Source: a virus
Virus record (IMG/VR): IMGVR_UViG_3300017742_000130
Coordinates: 1-22,956 of that record
DNA length: 22,956 bases
Strand: one strand, 5' to 3'
This document shows, one piece after another, positions 13,946 to 21,204 of the stretch. Every line of letters begins with the position of its first letter. The stretch's first letter is position 1. Made by a program: the position numbers and the translations under genes. The notes below the pieces were generated by a model that saw nothing but the letters and a program-made list of their open reading frames with translations, did no database searches and was not told where the DNA came from.

Positions 13946-14325
13946 AATGGTTAGCCGTAACACTAGCGTGTTTACTGTCGGGTACAGTAATGGCAAACGA
14001 AGCCCAAGAATCAATCTTACCTGAAACGTCTGAGTGGTTACCTTTAACTGCATCATGTAGTTTTAATGATCAAGGACCAATGCTAGAAGAACGGTATGGC
14101 GAAATCGCATTGGTTGGTGGCCGAATGGTCGTCGTTATACCAGGTGAAAGGCCACTTCCTGGTAAACTTAGATTTTATATTAATCAAGAAACAAGCTCCT
14201 TCACTATAGTACTTGTAGTTGAGGGAGAAAGAGATATTCATTGTATTATTGCCTCAGGTAAAGAACTAGAGCCACTAAAGTATAAAAGCATATTAAAAAA
14301 GAAATTAAAAGGAACATTAACGTAA
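13942..14325 (+). CDS. exported protein between nrdA and nrdB
   Basis: A 127-aa protein with a clear Sec signal peptide, MKWLAVTLACLLSGTVMA, cut before NEAQ. The mature part has C39 (TASCSF) and C101 (DIHCII), which could form a disulfide in the periplasm. The pattern RYGEIALVGGRMV, then FYINQETSSFTIV and CIIASG resembles a small secreted domain that I recall from marine phages and bacteria, of unknown function. The ATG at 13942 starts exactly at the signal peptide and overlaps the upstream stop. It sits inside the nrd operon although reductase is cytoplasmic, so the placement is odd. It ends immediately before nrdB. Confidence 0.82.
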   Translation: MKWLAVTLACLLSGTVMANEAQESILPETSEWLPLTASCSFNDQGPMLEERYGEIALVGGRMVVVIPGERPLPGKLRFYINQETSSFTIVLVVEGERDIHCIIASGKELEPLKYKSILKKKLKGTLT

Positions 14326-15402
14326 ATGGCAGTATTATCAAAAAGCAAGAAGTCACACCTAAAGAAAAAAATGTTTTTAGATGAACATGTTGATATTCAG
14401 CGGTTCGACGAAGTTAAGTACCCGGCGATTGAGAAGATCACCGAGAAGCAACTAGGATTCTTTTGGCGACCTGAAGAGGTAGATATTTCAAAAGACAAAA
14501 AGGACTTTAATGGCTTAACTGATCATGAGAAACATATTTTCACTTCAAACTTAAAGCGACAGATCTTGCTTGATTCTGTACAAGGCCGTGCTCCTAACTT
14601 GGCATTTTTGCCTATCTCATCTTTGCCAGAAGTTGAAAACTGGGTTGAAACATGGAGCTTCTTTGAGACTATTCATAGCCGTAGCTATACGCACATTATC
14701 AGAAATGTTTATCCTGATCCGTCGATTGTATTCGATGGTATGTTGAATATCAAAGAAATTATGGAGTGCGGTGATGATATTGCACGGTATTATGATGATC
14801 TAATCAAATATAACACTGATCCAACCGTTGATATTATGGAACATAAAAAAGCACTGTATATGTGTATGATGAGTGCTAATGCTTTAGAAGGTATTCGTTT
14901 TTATGTTTCGTTTGCATGTTCCTGGGCCTTTGCAGAACTGAAGAAAATGGAAGGCAATGCAAAGATTATTAAGTTTATTGCACGTGATGAAAATACTCAC
15001 TTAGCAGCAACTACTACTATAATCAAGAAAATGCTGCTAGAAGATAAAGACTTTGTTAAGATTGCTAAGGAATGCGAAGCAGAAGTTATTGAATTATTTA
15101 CCAATGTTATTGAGCAAGAAAAAGAATGGGCACATTACCTATTTAAAGATGGTTCAATGATTGGTCTAAACGAAGCTATTTTAAAAGAATATATAGAATG
15201 GATCGGTTGTAAAAGAATGAGAGCTCTAAGTATCCCATGCCCTTACACCGTACCACAAGCTAACCCACTGCCATGGACTGCAAAATGGATTGGTGGCGGT
15301 GACGTTCAGGTTGCACCACAAGAAACTGAGATTACTTCTTATGTAACTGGTGGCGTTAAGAAAGACGTAGATGATAATTTATTAAAAGGTTTAAGTTTAT
15401 GA
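14326..15402 (+). CDS. nrdB: ribonucleoside-diphosphate reductase beta subunit (class Ia)
   Basis: Provides the tyrosyl radical for NrdA. 358 aa, close to the E. coli and T4 subunits. The di-iron ligands can be placed by comparison with E. coli: D83 in LLDSVQGR, E114 and H117 in ETIHSRSYTH, E188 in NALEGIRFY, E222 and H225 in ARDENTHLAA. Y121 in the same SRSYTH stretch is the radical tyrosine, so this is the standard di-iron tyrosyl-radical type. The C-terminal peptide (VDDNLLKGLSL) should dock on NrdA. Start follows the previous stop directly and AAAAGGA lies upstream; the stop overlaps the glutaredoxin start (ATGA). Confidence 0.97.
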   Translation: MAVLSKSKKSHLKKKMFLDEHVDIQRFDEVKYPAIEKITEKQLGFFWRPEEVDISKDKKDFNGLTDHEKHIFTSNLKRQILLDSVQGRAPNLAFLPISSLPEVENWVETWSFFETIHSRSYTHIIRNVYPDPSIVFDGMLNIKEIMECGDDIARYYDDLIKYNTDPTVDIMEHKKALYMCMMSANALEGIRFYVSFACSWAFAELKKMEGNAKIIKFIARDENTHLAATTTIIKKMLLEDKDFVKIAKECEAEVIELFTNVIEQEKEWAHYLFKDGSMIGLNEAILKEYIEWIGCKRMRALSIPCPYTVPQANPLPWTAKWIGGGDVQVAPQETEITSYVTGGVKKDVDDNLLKGLSL

Positions 15403-15617
15403 TTGAGATTTATGGTAAGACTCAATGTCCATTTTGTACAATGGCCAAAGATCTAGTAAAACAAAAAGAATTACAATTTGAATATAAGGAGTTAGGAAAA
15501 GACTTCGACCGTGATGAAATGATTGCTACATTTCCAACTGCAAGAACATTTCCACAGATCATTCTCAATGGAGAAAAGATTGGTGGTTACCAAGAATTAA
15601 AAGCACATTTAGGTTAA
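15399..15617 (+). CDS. nrdC: glutaredoxin, electron donor to ribonucleotide reductase
   Basis: A 72-aa glutaredoxin with the redox site C10-P-F-C13 near the N-terminus, the cis-proline stretch TFPQI (P52) and the GG motif with following YQEL (62-67). It reduces disulfides in NrdA at the tail CxxC. It directly follows nrdB by ATGA overlap, so its job is very likely in the reductase cycle. The CPFC site differs from the CVYC of T4 NrdC, so the protein is closer to bacterial GrxC-like proteins; the symbol is by role. Confidence 0.93.
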   Translation: MIEIYGKTQCPFCTMAKDLVKQKELQFEYKELGKDFDRDEMIATFPTARTFPQIILNGEKIGGYQELKAHLG

Positions 15618-15630
15618 GGAGAAAACCCGT

Positions 15631-15774
15631 ATGTATGATTATTCACTAGAATGTGATACCTGTTTTTCATCATGCGAGATTATATTTGAAGGCACATATC
15701 CAGATATAATTTACTGTCCACATTGTGGGCATCCACATAGTCCCGAATTAGACGAATTAGATTTCGAAGAGTAA
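15631..15774 (+). CDS. small zinc-ribbon protein
   Basis: A 47-aa protein with two CxxC knuckles: C8-D-T-C11 and C29-P-H-C32, followed by GHPHS. This fits a single zinc ribbon; the end is acidic (PELDELDFEE). AAGGAG at 15616-15621 is a good SD nine bases before the ATG. The gene fills the space between nrdC and the GIY-YIG gene. Possible role in nucleic-acid or protein binding; nothing more can be said. Confidence 0.75.
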   Translation: MYDYSLECDTCFSSCEIIFEGTYPDIIYCPHCGHPHSPELDELDFEE

Positions 15775-15776
15775 TT

Positions 15777-16202
15777 ATGTCAGTATGGCAATATCAAGGC
15801 AAAAGGTACGACCCGCCCGAAGGGTTCAGTCACAAAGACGCGTATGGTTTCGTTTATCTAATAACGAACAAATCAACCGGACAGATGTATATAGGCAAGA
15901 AGTTCTTCTGGAGCAAGAAGACTCTACCGATAACGAAGACCCGGAAGCGGAAGCAAAAAATCCTAATTGAAAGCAATTGGCGTGATTACTACGGTTCCAA
16001 TAAGCATCTTCAAGAGGATGTTATAAAAATGGGCGAAGACTTATTTCATAGGGAAATACTACATATATGTAAAACTAAAGGTGAATGTGCATATATGGAA
16101 GCAAAGGAGCAGTTTGACCGTGAAGTATTATTAACGGATGATTACTACAATGGTATCATTCAAATAAAACTTGGTGGTAATGCAGTAAAAAGTTTAAAAT
16201 AA
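15777..16202 (+). CDS. GIY-YIG domain protein (endonuclease-like)
   Basis: A 141-aa protein with the GIY-YIG core GFVYLITNKSTGQMYIGKK (G24-F-V-Y27 and Y38-I-G40), then a basic stretch (TKTRKRKQK), NWRDYYGSN (68-75), HREIL (91-95) and a Glu in YMEAKEQF (E109) in the place expected for the metal-binding residue. GIY-YIG enzymes cut DNA once per active site; examples are the T4 Seg homing endonucleases and DenA. No intron or split gene is seen next to it, and I recall similar proteins as stable members of marine T4-like genomes. Substrate not known. Confidence 0.85.
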   Translation: MSVWQYQGKRYDPPEGFSHKDAYGFVYLITNKSTGQMYIGKKFFWSKKTLPITKTRKRKQKILIESNWRDYYGSNKHLQEDVIKMGEDLFHREILHICKTKGECAYMEAKEQFDREVLLTDDYYNGIIQIKLGGNAVKSLK

Positions 16203-16205
16203 GTG

Positions 16206-16234
16206 TTTACATTTATATTAATATGTGTTATAAT
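16206..16234 (+). promoter_or_regulatory. sigma70-like promoter upstream of rnh operon
   Basis: TTTACA (16206-16211), 17-bp spacer, TATAAT (16229-16234), with TGT before it (extended -10). It begins just after the stop of the GIY-YIG gene and is 35 bp before the ATG at 16269. Confidence 0.78.
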
Positions 16235-16268
16235 GTACCTATTATGGAAAAACTAACAAGCGTAGCGT

Positions 16269-16634
16269 ATGGGTAAATTAATAGATTTCGTTACAGGCAA
16301 AGTAATTGATCAAGTAAAGACCAATGAAGAAGTGGTAGATGAGATTGTAGATGGTTCAATAGAATTATCACAGCATCTTATTAATTGCTTAGAAGATGAG
16401 ATTGGTTACTTAGCCACTGAAAATCATGAAACGTGGTTAAAAGACTTTAACATGCGCAGCGAACAGCATGGTGAAGCACGTGACATGTACGTTATTATTA
16501 ATTTACTCCATGCAATACTACTACGTTATATTGGTTTAGAACATGAGTTACAACAAGATATGGATAACCTCTATATTAAATTGAAAACCTTAGAAGTGAA
16601 AATGAATTCAGGCAAAGATAATGATACTACTTGA
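16269..16634 (+). CDS. conserved hypothetical protein upstream of RNase H
   Basis: A 121-aa helical, acidic protein beginning MGKLIDFVTGKVIDQVKT. It contains NHETWLKDFNMRSEQHGEAR and a hydrophobic helix (VIINLLHAILLRYIGLEHEL) that may be a folded core more than a membrane segment. I do not recognise the function. It is the first gene after a strong promoter and its end overlaps the RNase H gene by 14 bases. Confidence 0.78.
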   Translation: MGKLIDFVTGKVIDQVKTNEEVVDEIVDGSIELSQHLINCLEDEIGYLATENHETWLKDFNMRSEQHGEARDMYVIINLLHAILLRYIGLEHELQQDMDNLYIKLKTLEVKMNSGKDNDTT

Positions 16635-17478
16635 TTATAGTCAAATTGCACTTAGCAATATTTTTATTCAAAAGCTGAACGATGAAAATATGATTCGGCA
16701 TATGATACTCAATAGCATCAGGATGTATAACAAACGTTACCGTGAAGAATACGGACAAATGGTTATATGTGTTGATAGCCCAAACAGTTGGCGTAAGCAA
16801 CTATATCCACATTACAAAGCTAATCGAAAAAAGAAGCGTGACGAAACCAGCAGCATGGATTGGCCTGAGATTTTTCGTATTCTATCTATGGTACAAGAAG
16901 AAATACAACAAAACCTACCATATAAAGTATTGAAGATCGATGGCTGTGAAGCTGATGATATTATTGGCACATTAGCACTACAAACGCAAGAGTTTGGTCA
17001 ACACGAACCTGTGATGATTATATCAGCAGATAAAGACTTTATTCAGTTGCAACGGTTTAAGAACGTAAAACAATTCTCACCTATGCAAAAGAAAATGGTT
17101 ACTGATAAGAACCCATTAACTTATATGTGGAATCATATTATGCGTGGAGATACTGGTGATGGTGTTCCTAATATCTTATCAGCTGATGATACGTTTGTCA
17201 CAGAATCAAAGCAAACACCATTGCGTCAAACACGTATTGATGAGTGGATTGCTAATTCCGATAAACTACGTGAAGTAATGCCACAAGAGATTTATCGTAA
17301 TTACCAACGTAATAAAAAATTAATAGATTTAACTGAAGCACCTAAAGAACTTCAGGAACAAATTATAAATACATTTAAAGAACAACGTATTCCAATGAAG
17401 ATGAAAGTTTTGAATTATTTAATTAAGAAAAGATGCAATCATTTGATTGAAGTAGTGGAGGAATTTTATAATGGCTGA
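16621..17478 (+). CDS. rnh: RNase H / 5'-3' exonuclease (T4 Rnh family)
   Basis: Removes RNA primers from lagging-strand fragments; FEN-1 family. A 285-aa protein similar to T4 RNase H along its length: LLDYSQIALS at the start (D5), VDSPNSWRKQLYPHYKANRK (D52), EADDII (E110, D112, D113), SADKDF (D137, D139) and RGDTGDGVPN (D177, D180), the full set of metal-binding acidic residues. It lacks about 15 residues at the N-terminus compared with T4, but begins right before the first catalytic strand. In T4 it works with gp32 and DNA ligase, the latter also encoded in this window. Confidence 0.93.
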   Translation: MILLDYSQIALSNIFIQKLNDENMIRHMILNSIRMYNKRYREEYGQMVICVDSPNSWRKQLYPHYKANRKKKRDETSSMDWPEIFRILSMVQEEIQQNLPYKVLKIDGCEADDIIGTLALQTQEFGQHEPVMIISADKDFIQLQRFKNVKQFSPMQKKMVTDKNPLTYMWNHIMRGDTGDGVPNILSADDTFVTESKQTPLRQTRIDEWIANSDKLREVMPQEIYRNYQRNKKLIDLTEAPKELQEQIINTFKEQRIPMKMKVLNYLIKKRCNHLIEVVEEFYNG

Positions 17479-17899
17479 TAAGAAGTCAGTAGTAAAAATA
17501 TTACGAGAAACGTCTAGGCTTAGAACTAGAGATGAGAGAATTGCAAATTTGCGCAAACACGAAAGTTGGCTACTCAAAGATATTATCAGAATGAATTTTG
17601 ATGAAGCAGTAGTCTGCATTCTGCCTGAAGGAATCCCTGAAGGTGTCGAATTAGTCAAAGATAAAGATGCTAAAGGTAGTATCGATAAACATTACGATAA
17701 TTTTAGATACTTCTTTAAAACCCGCTGGACAAATAAAATCAAAAACTTTGATAGACAAAATCGGTTTATTCGGCTATTGCAGGATGTCCCTGCTAGTGAG
17801 GCCGAAATGCTATGTAAGGCAAAAGACAAAAAACTGAATTACGTAGGCATTACCAAAAAGCTATGCCAGGAGGCCTTTCCTGGTTTAATAGTAAAGTAG
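17471..17899 (+). CDS. conserved T4-like marine phage protein next to RNase H
   Basis: A 142-aa protein that I believe belongs to a phage family of unknown function (possibly DUF6433; not verified). Typical stretches are LRKHESWLLKDIIRMNFDEA, a central LPEGIPEG, RFIRLLQDVPASEAEML and KKLNYVGITKKLCQEAFP near the end. It overlaps RNase H by eight bases and has a strong SD (GGAGG at 17458-17462). In related phages it lies beside replication genes, suggesting a DNA-related role; no catalytic motif is seen. Confidence 0.8.
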   Translation: MADKKSVVKILRETSRLRTRDERIANLRKHESWLLKDIIRMNFDEAVVCILPEGIPEGVELVKDKDAKGSIDKHYDNFRYFFKTRWTNKIKNFDRQNRFIRLLQDVPASEAEMLCKAKDKKLNYVGITKKLCQEAFPGLIVK

Positions 17900-17947
17900 G
17901 TCCCATATTATGGTAGTTAACTCATAACCAAAATAAGGAATGCATAT

Positions 17948-18112
17948 ATGAACTGTCAAGAAATTGAACGTTTAAAAAGAGATCGTAATGAGACTTTGAA
18001 CTATCGTAAAAAACTATTGAAAAAGGGGAAAGAGGTCCTCGCGTATAAGATGCAAAAGAAAGTTGATTATATTAACGAAACGATAAATTATTTGCAGGCC
18101 ACCGGAGGTTAA
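17948..18112 (+). CDS. small coiled-coil protein
   Basis: A 54-aa protein, MNCQEIERLKRDRNETLNYR and so on, predicted to be one long charged helix ending in YLQATGG. AAGGA (17935-17939) lies eight bases before the ATG, and the stop is followed directly by the hairpin and promoter at 18119. Too short to assign; the SD and place in an otherwise empty 280-bp space support that it is real. Confidence 0.6.
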   Translation: MNCQEIERLKRDRNETLNYRKKLLKKGKEVLAYKMQKKVDYINETINYLQATGG

Positions 18113-18118
18113 ACAGAG

Positions 18119-18151
18119 TAAACCCCTAATTTTTTTTAGATTAGGGGTTTA
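18119..18151 (+). terminator. perfect 12-bp hairpin between operons, overlapping next -35 box
   Basis: The arms taaacccctaat (18119-18130) and attaggggttta (18140-18151) are perfect complements with a 9-base loop that is mostly T. The T run lies in the loop and not after the stem, so it is not a textbook rho-independent terminator. The 3' arm includes the first four bases of the TTTACA -35 element. It may end transcription, act as an operator, or protect the 3' end of the upstream RNA. Confidence 0.6.
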
Positions 18152-18176
18152 CAATCCCTCCAAAATGTGATATAAT
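18148..18176 (+). promoter_or_regulatory. sigma70-like promoter of the Pyr_excise-PhoH-nuclease group
   Basis: TTTACA (18148-18153), 17-bp spacer, TATAAT (18171-18176), preceded by TGA (extended -10). The ATG of the next gene is only 7 bp after the -10 box, so a start site about 6-8 bp downstream would give an almost leaderless mRNA. Confidence 0.78.
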
Positions 18177-18183
18177 ACATATT

Positions 18184-18738
18184 ATGAATATATTTGTACT
18201 AGATAATGATCCCGTAAAAGCAGCACAACTTCAATGTGATAAACACATTCCAAAGATGGTTGTAGAGTCTGCTCAAATGCTATCCACCGTTCATCGCATG
18301 CTTGATGGTGTTGTGGAGATGCGTCCGTCTAAATCAGGTAAGCGTATGGTAAAATACTGGAAACTAGATGATTCCAGAGAAAATATTTTATATAATGCTG
18401 TACACATGAATCACCCTTGCACGGTTTGGACAAGAGAAAACTGTTGCAATTACAACTGGCATTACAAACACTTTATGGCGTTATGTAAAGAGTATACATA
18501 TCGCTATGGTAAGATGCACATGTCAGAAATTAAACTAGCGTTGATCTTACGTAACGCACCTTCAAACATCGAACATTCTAAAGATAAAAGCCCTTTCAAA
18601 TTAGCAATGGGCACTAATCCAGAATGTATGTTTGAAGATGCAGTTAAATCATACCGTGCTTTCTATCAAACAAAGCAAAGTAGATTTAAAATGAAATGGA
18701 CCAAACGTGCAGTCCCCGATTGGTTTCAATATATATAA
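18184..18738 (+). CDS. pyrimidine-dimer glycosylase-like (Pyr_excise) protein
   Basis: A 184-aa protein of a family common in marine T4-like phages and usually linked to the pyrimidine dimer DNA glycosylase domain. The first 30 residues hold the signature MNIFVLDNDPVKAAQLQCDK followed by HIPKMVVESAQMLST. Later parts have NHPCTVWTRENCCNYNWHY and the end has KMKWTKRAVPDWF. T4 DenV cuts at UV-induced dimers and is smaller (138 aa); similarity here is only of the family pattern, so activity is not certain. The start is 7 bp after the -10 box, leaving little or no leader for an SD. Confidence 0.78.
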   Translation: MNIFVLDNDPVKAAQLQCDKHIPKMVVESAQMLSTVHRMLDGVVEMRPSKSGKRMVKYWKLDDSRENILYNAVHMNHPCTVWTRENCCNYNWHYKHFMALCKEYTYRYGKMHMSEIKLALILRNAPSNIEHSKDKSPFKLAMGTNPECMFEDAVKSYRAFYQTKQSRFKMKWTKRAVPDWFQYI

Positions 18739-18758
18739 TATTTAAACTGGACATAACA

Positions 18759-19016
18759 ATGGATAATAAAATGGCATTATACGATTTCGAAAACATTGAA
18801 ACCGGAGAAGTAAAAGAATACTCAATTGGCATGGCAGAATATGACAATTTTGTAAAAGAAAACCCGCAACTAAAACGTGTGTTCTTAACAGCACCACCAA
18901 CAGTATCGGGTCATGGCAGTCTTCATTCCAGAACTGATGATGGTTGGAAGGAAGTACAGGACAAAATCAAATCGGGATTACCCCCTAGCCTCAAGGATAA
19001 TATTAGACAAAAATGA
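18759..19016 (+). CDS. small FmdB-like protein without zinc cysteines
   Basis: An 85-aa protein whose core (ALYDFENIETGEVKEYSIG, then EYDNFVKENPQLKRVF) resembles the FmdB/zinc-ribbon type found in many phages, but it has no cysteine at all. A second ATG at 18771 gives MALYDF, closer to the usual family start; which is used is not decided by SD. The C-terminal half (DDGWKEVQDKIKSGLPP) is typical of the phage versions as I recall. Its stop overlaps the PhoH start (ATGA). Function unknown. Confidence 0.72.
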   Translation: MDNKMALYDFENIETGEVKEYSIGMAEYDNFVKENPQLKRVFLTAPPTVSGHGSLHSRTDDGWKEVQDKIKSGLPPSLKDNIRQK

Positions 19017-19705
19017 ATGGACAAAAACCAAGTAAGTTACGTTTAGAGCATTTAGTTAAACTGCAACCATTAACTGCGAATCAGGGTAAAGCATTCGAAG
19101 CATATAAGGAAAATATGAACCTTGTGTTATCGGGTTCTGCCGGTACCGGTAAAACCTTTGTGGGTTCATATCTTGCATTAGAAGAAGTTATGGATAAGGA
19201 TACACCTTACGAAAAGTTAATTATAGTTCGTAGTGCTGTACCTACTCGAGATATGGGTTTTCTACCAGGTACTATGGAAGAAAAGGAAGATGCCTATACT
19301 GCACCATATAAAGCAATCATTAGTGATTTGTTTGAAGATAAAGGTGCATGGCTTAAGCTACAGCAAACTAGTAACTTAGAGTTCCTTACAACTTCATTTA
19401 TTAGGGGCTTAACAATTAAGAATGCTATCGTTCTAATTGATGAAGCACAAAACTGTAACTATCATGAGTTGTGTTCTGTAATTACACGACTGGGTGATAA
19501 TACAAAACTGATTGTATGCGGTGATTACTATCAATCAGATTTTAGACATGCCAATGACAAAAATGGTATTGGTGAATTTTTAACTATACTAAAACATATG
19601 AACTATTTCGAAACAATTGAATTTAATTGGGAAGATATTGTTCGTAGTGGATTGGTACGAAACTTCTTAATGACAAAAGAGTTGGTTGAATCAGGAAAAT
19701 TATAA
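19013..19705 (+). CDS. phoH: PhoH-like P-loop ATPase
   Basis: A 230-aa PhoH-family ATPase. Walker A is GSAGTGKT (41-48), Walker B is AIVLIDEAQN (138-147), with conserved IVRSAVPTRDMGFLPG (71-86) and VCGDYYQSD (168-176) between and after, the usual PhoH layout (SF1-like helicase relative). PhoH is a common gene of marine phages; its link to phosphate limitation is debated, and RNA-related roles have been proposed. Begins by ATGA overlap and ends by TAATG overlap with the nuclease gene, so co-expression with the nuclease is likely. Confidence 0.92.
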   Translation: MNGQKPSKLRLEHLVKLQPLTANQGKAFEAYKENMNLVLSGSAGTGKTFVGSYLALEEVMDKDTPYEKLIIVRSAVPTRDMGFLPGTMEEKEDAYTAPYKAIISDLFEDKGAWLKLQQTSNLEFLTTSFIRGLTIKNAIVLIDEAQNCNYHELCSVITRLGDNTKLIVCGDYYQSDFRHANDKNGIGEFLTILKHMNYFETIEFNWEDIVRSGLVRNFLMTKELVESGKL

Positions 19706-20385
19706 TGTTTAAACATGAACCAGTAGATTTAGGATACGGCGATTTAGATTGCGAAACATCAAATACCGGACGTAAATATATTTCACCTACGGGTAAAGCA
19801 TATCCGAGTATTACTACAGTTTTATCACTCTTATCACGTGATTCTATTGCTGCATGGCGTAAGCGTGTTGGCGAGGAAGAGGCAAATAAGATTTCTACTC
19901 GTGCCTCTACTCGTGGTACTGCAGTCCATGATCTATTGGAAAAGTATGTTAATAACGATCCTGATTTCGATAAGGGTGTAATGCCACATATAAAGCAATC
20001 GTTTTATGATGTCAAGCACATTCTAGATACTCGATTAAATAAAGTATATGCACAAGAAGCACCATTGTATTCTGATCATCTATGTCTTGCTGGTCGTGTT
20101 GACTGTGTAGGTGTATGGGATGGTAAAAACTCTATTATAGATTATAAAACTTCTCGTAAGCCTAAGAAGAAAGAATGGATTTCTAGTTACTTCATGCAGT
20201 GTTGTGCATATGCTATTATGTGGGAAGAACGTACTGGCGTTCCTATTACTCAATTAGTTGTAGTAGTTGCGGTTGATAATGATGATGCACAAGTCTTTGT
20301 TGAGCACCGTGATAACTGGACTGATAAATTATGGGATGCAATCAATAACTATCGTCGTGAGCAAATATTTGGCACTTTATTGTAA
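19705..20385 (+). CDS. PD-(D/E)XK exonuclease, RecB/Cas4-like
   Basis: A 226-aa nuclease. The motifs match the RecB-like nuclease set: H75 in RGTAVHDLLEKY, E118 in QEAPLYS, D133 in LAGRVDCVGVWDG, D146-Y-K148 in SIIDYKTS, and Q165/Y169 in FMQCCAYA. These enzymes usually act as 5'-3' or 3'-5' single-strand DNA exonucleases; MGME1 and phage proteins of this size are comparable. Next to PhoH, RNase H and a dimer-glycosylase-like protein, it fits replication or repair. All catalytic residues are present. No Fe-S cysteine cluster of the Cas4 type is seen. Confidence 0.9.
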   Translation: MFKHEPVDLGYGDLDCETSNTGRKYISPTGKAYPSITTVLSLLSRDSIAAWRKRVGEEEANKISTRASTRGTAVHDLLEKYVNNDPDFDKGVMPHIKQSFYDVKHILDTRLNKVYAQEAPLYSDHLCLAGRVDCVGVWDGKNSIIDYKTSRKPKKKEWISSYFMQCCAYAIMWEERTGVPITQLVVVVAVDNDDAQVFVEHRDNWTDKLWDAINNYRREQIFGTLL

Positions 20386-20392
20386 AAAAGTA

Positions 20393-20421
20393 TGTACATT
20401 GAATACTTTATGTGTTATAAT
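20393..20421 (+). promoter_or_regulatory. sigma70-like promoter upstream of the 5'-nucleotidase gene
   Basis: TGTACA (20393-20398), 17-bp spacer, TATAAT (20416-20421), with TGT before it (extended -10). Same -35 variant as at 960. It lies in the 66-bp gap before the ATG at 20452. Confidence 0.72.
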
Positions 20422-20451
20422 TATATCATAAATTGACTAAGGAACTAAATA

Positions 20452-21036
20452 ATGAAAGACAATATCATCTTAACTGACGTCGACGGCGTTTTGTGCGACT
20501 GGGAAGGTGCGTTTACCCGATGGATGAAAAACACTAAAAAGATCGCTATAAAGGATAGAAGCGAATATAATATTGGAAAGCGGTTTGGTATTTCAATAGA
20601 AGCTGGTAAGCAATTAGTTCATGAGTTTAATGATTCTTCTGCTATAGCATTCTTACCACCATTACGTGATGCAATCTATTATATGAAGCGATTGAATGAG
20701 TTACATGGATATAAGTTCCATTGTATCACTTCACTAAGCACTAACAAGTATGCACAGAAATTACGTATACAAAACTTAGAGTCGCTGTTTGGTGATAGCA
20801 TATTTGATGAGTATGTAATACTTGGTTGTGGAGATGATAAAGACGAAGCTCTTGCACCATATGCTGACAGTGAATGTTGGTGGATTGAAGATAAACCAGA
20901 AAATGCTGAAGTTGGTGCTAACTTAGGACTTAACTCTGTATTGATTGCTCATGAGCACAATTCATATTATAACGGAGATATTCCACGTTTTTGGAAATGG
21001 AAAGATTTATATAAGCATATAGCTGGAGAAGAATAA
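20452..21036 (+). CDS. HAD-family 5'(3')-deoxyribonucleotidase-like phosphatase
   Basis: A 194-aa HAD phosphatase. Motif I is LTDVDGVLCDW (nucleophile D9, acid/base D11); motif II is CITSLS (T93 or S94); K130 in GDDKDEAL is a likely motif III Lys; WIEDKPENA (E146, D147) is motif IV. This pattern is typical of the NT5C-like 5'-nucleotidases, which dephosphorylate (deoxy)nucleoside monophosphates. In phages they are thought to tune nucleotide pools. Own promoter and a good SD (AAGGAA upstream). Substrate not certain. Confidence 0.85.
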   Translation: MKDNIILTDVDGVLCDWEGAFTRWMKNTKKIAIKDRSEYNIGKRFGISIEAGKQLVHEFNDSSAIAFLPPLRDAIYYMKRLNELHGYKFHCITSLSTNKYAQKLRIQNLESLFGDSIFDEYVILGCGDDKDEALAPYADSECWWIEDKPENAEVGANLGLNSVLIAHEHNSYYNGDIPRFWKWKDLYKHIAGEE

Positions 21037-21204
21037 ATGTCACAGTGGCATGGAGGAAAGGGCTCTAAACGGCGCCCTGAAAACCAAAAGTCATTCTCAG
21101 ATAACTGGGATAGTATTTTTGGTAAGAAGAAAAAAGAGGGGAGTAAAGATGAAAAAGAAAACTCCAACAACACGGTACCACAGAGTACTGACAGACCACA
21201 ATAG
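21037..21204 (+). CDS. small MSQWHGGKGSKRR-type phage protein
   Basis: A 55-aa protein, basic then polar. It starts MSQWHGGKGSKRRPENQKSF and continues SDNWDSIFGKKKK, a pattern I recall in many phages as a conserved small protein of unknown function. It follows the nucleotidase stop directly. The last 56 bases overlap the next gene in another frame. Confidence 0.8.
   Translation: MSQWHGGKGSKRRPENQKSFSDNWDSIFGKKKKEGSKDEKENSNNTVPQSTDRPQ

Noticed and set aside
15785-15970. 61-codon + strand frame inside the GIY-YIG gene
   Set aside because: Overlaps the conserved GIY-YIG core in another frame and has a composition typical of a shadow.
17364-17371. TATAAATA inside the RNase H gene
   Set aside because: Within coding sequence and before a DNA-metabolism type gene that already has an upstream promoter.
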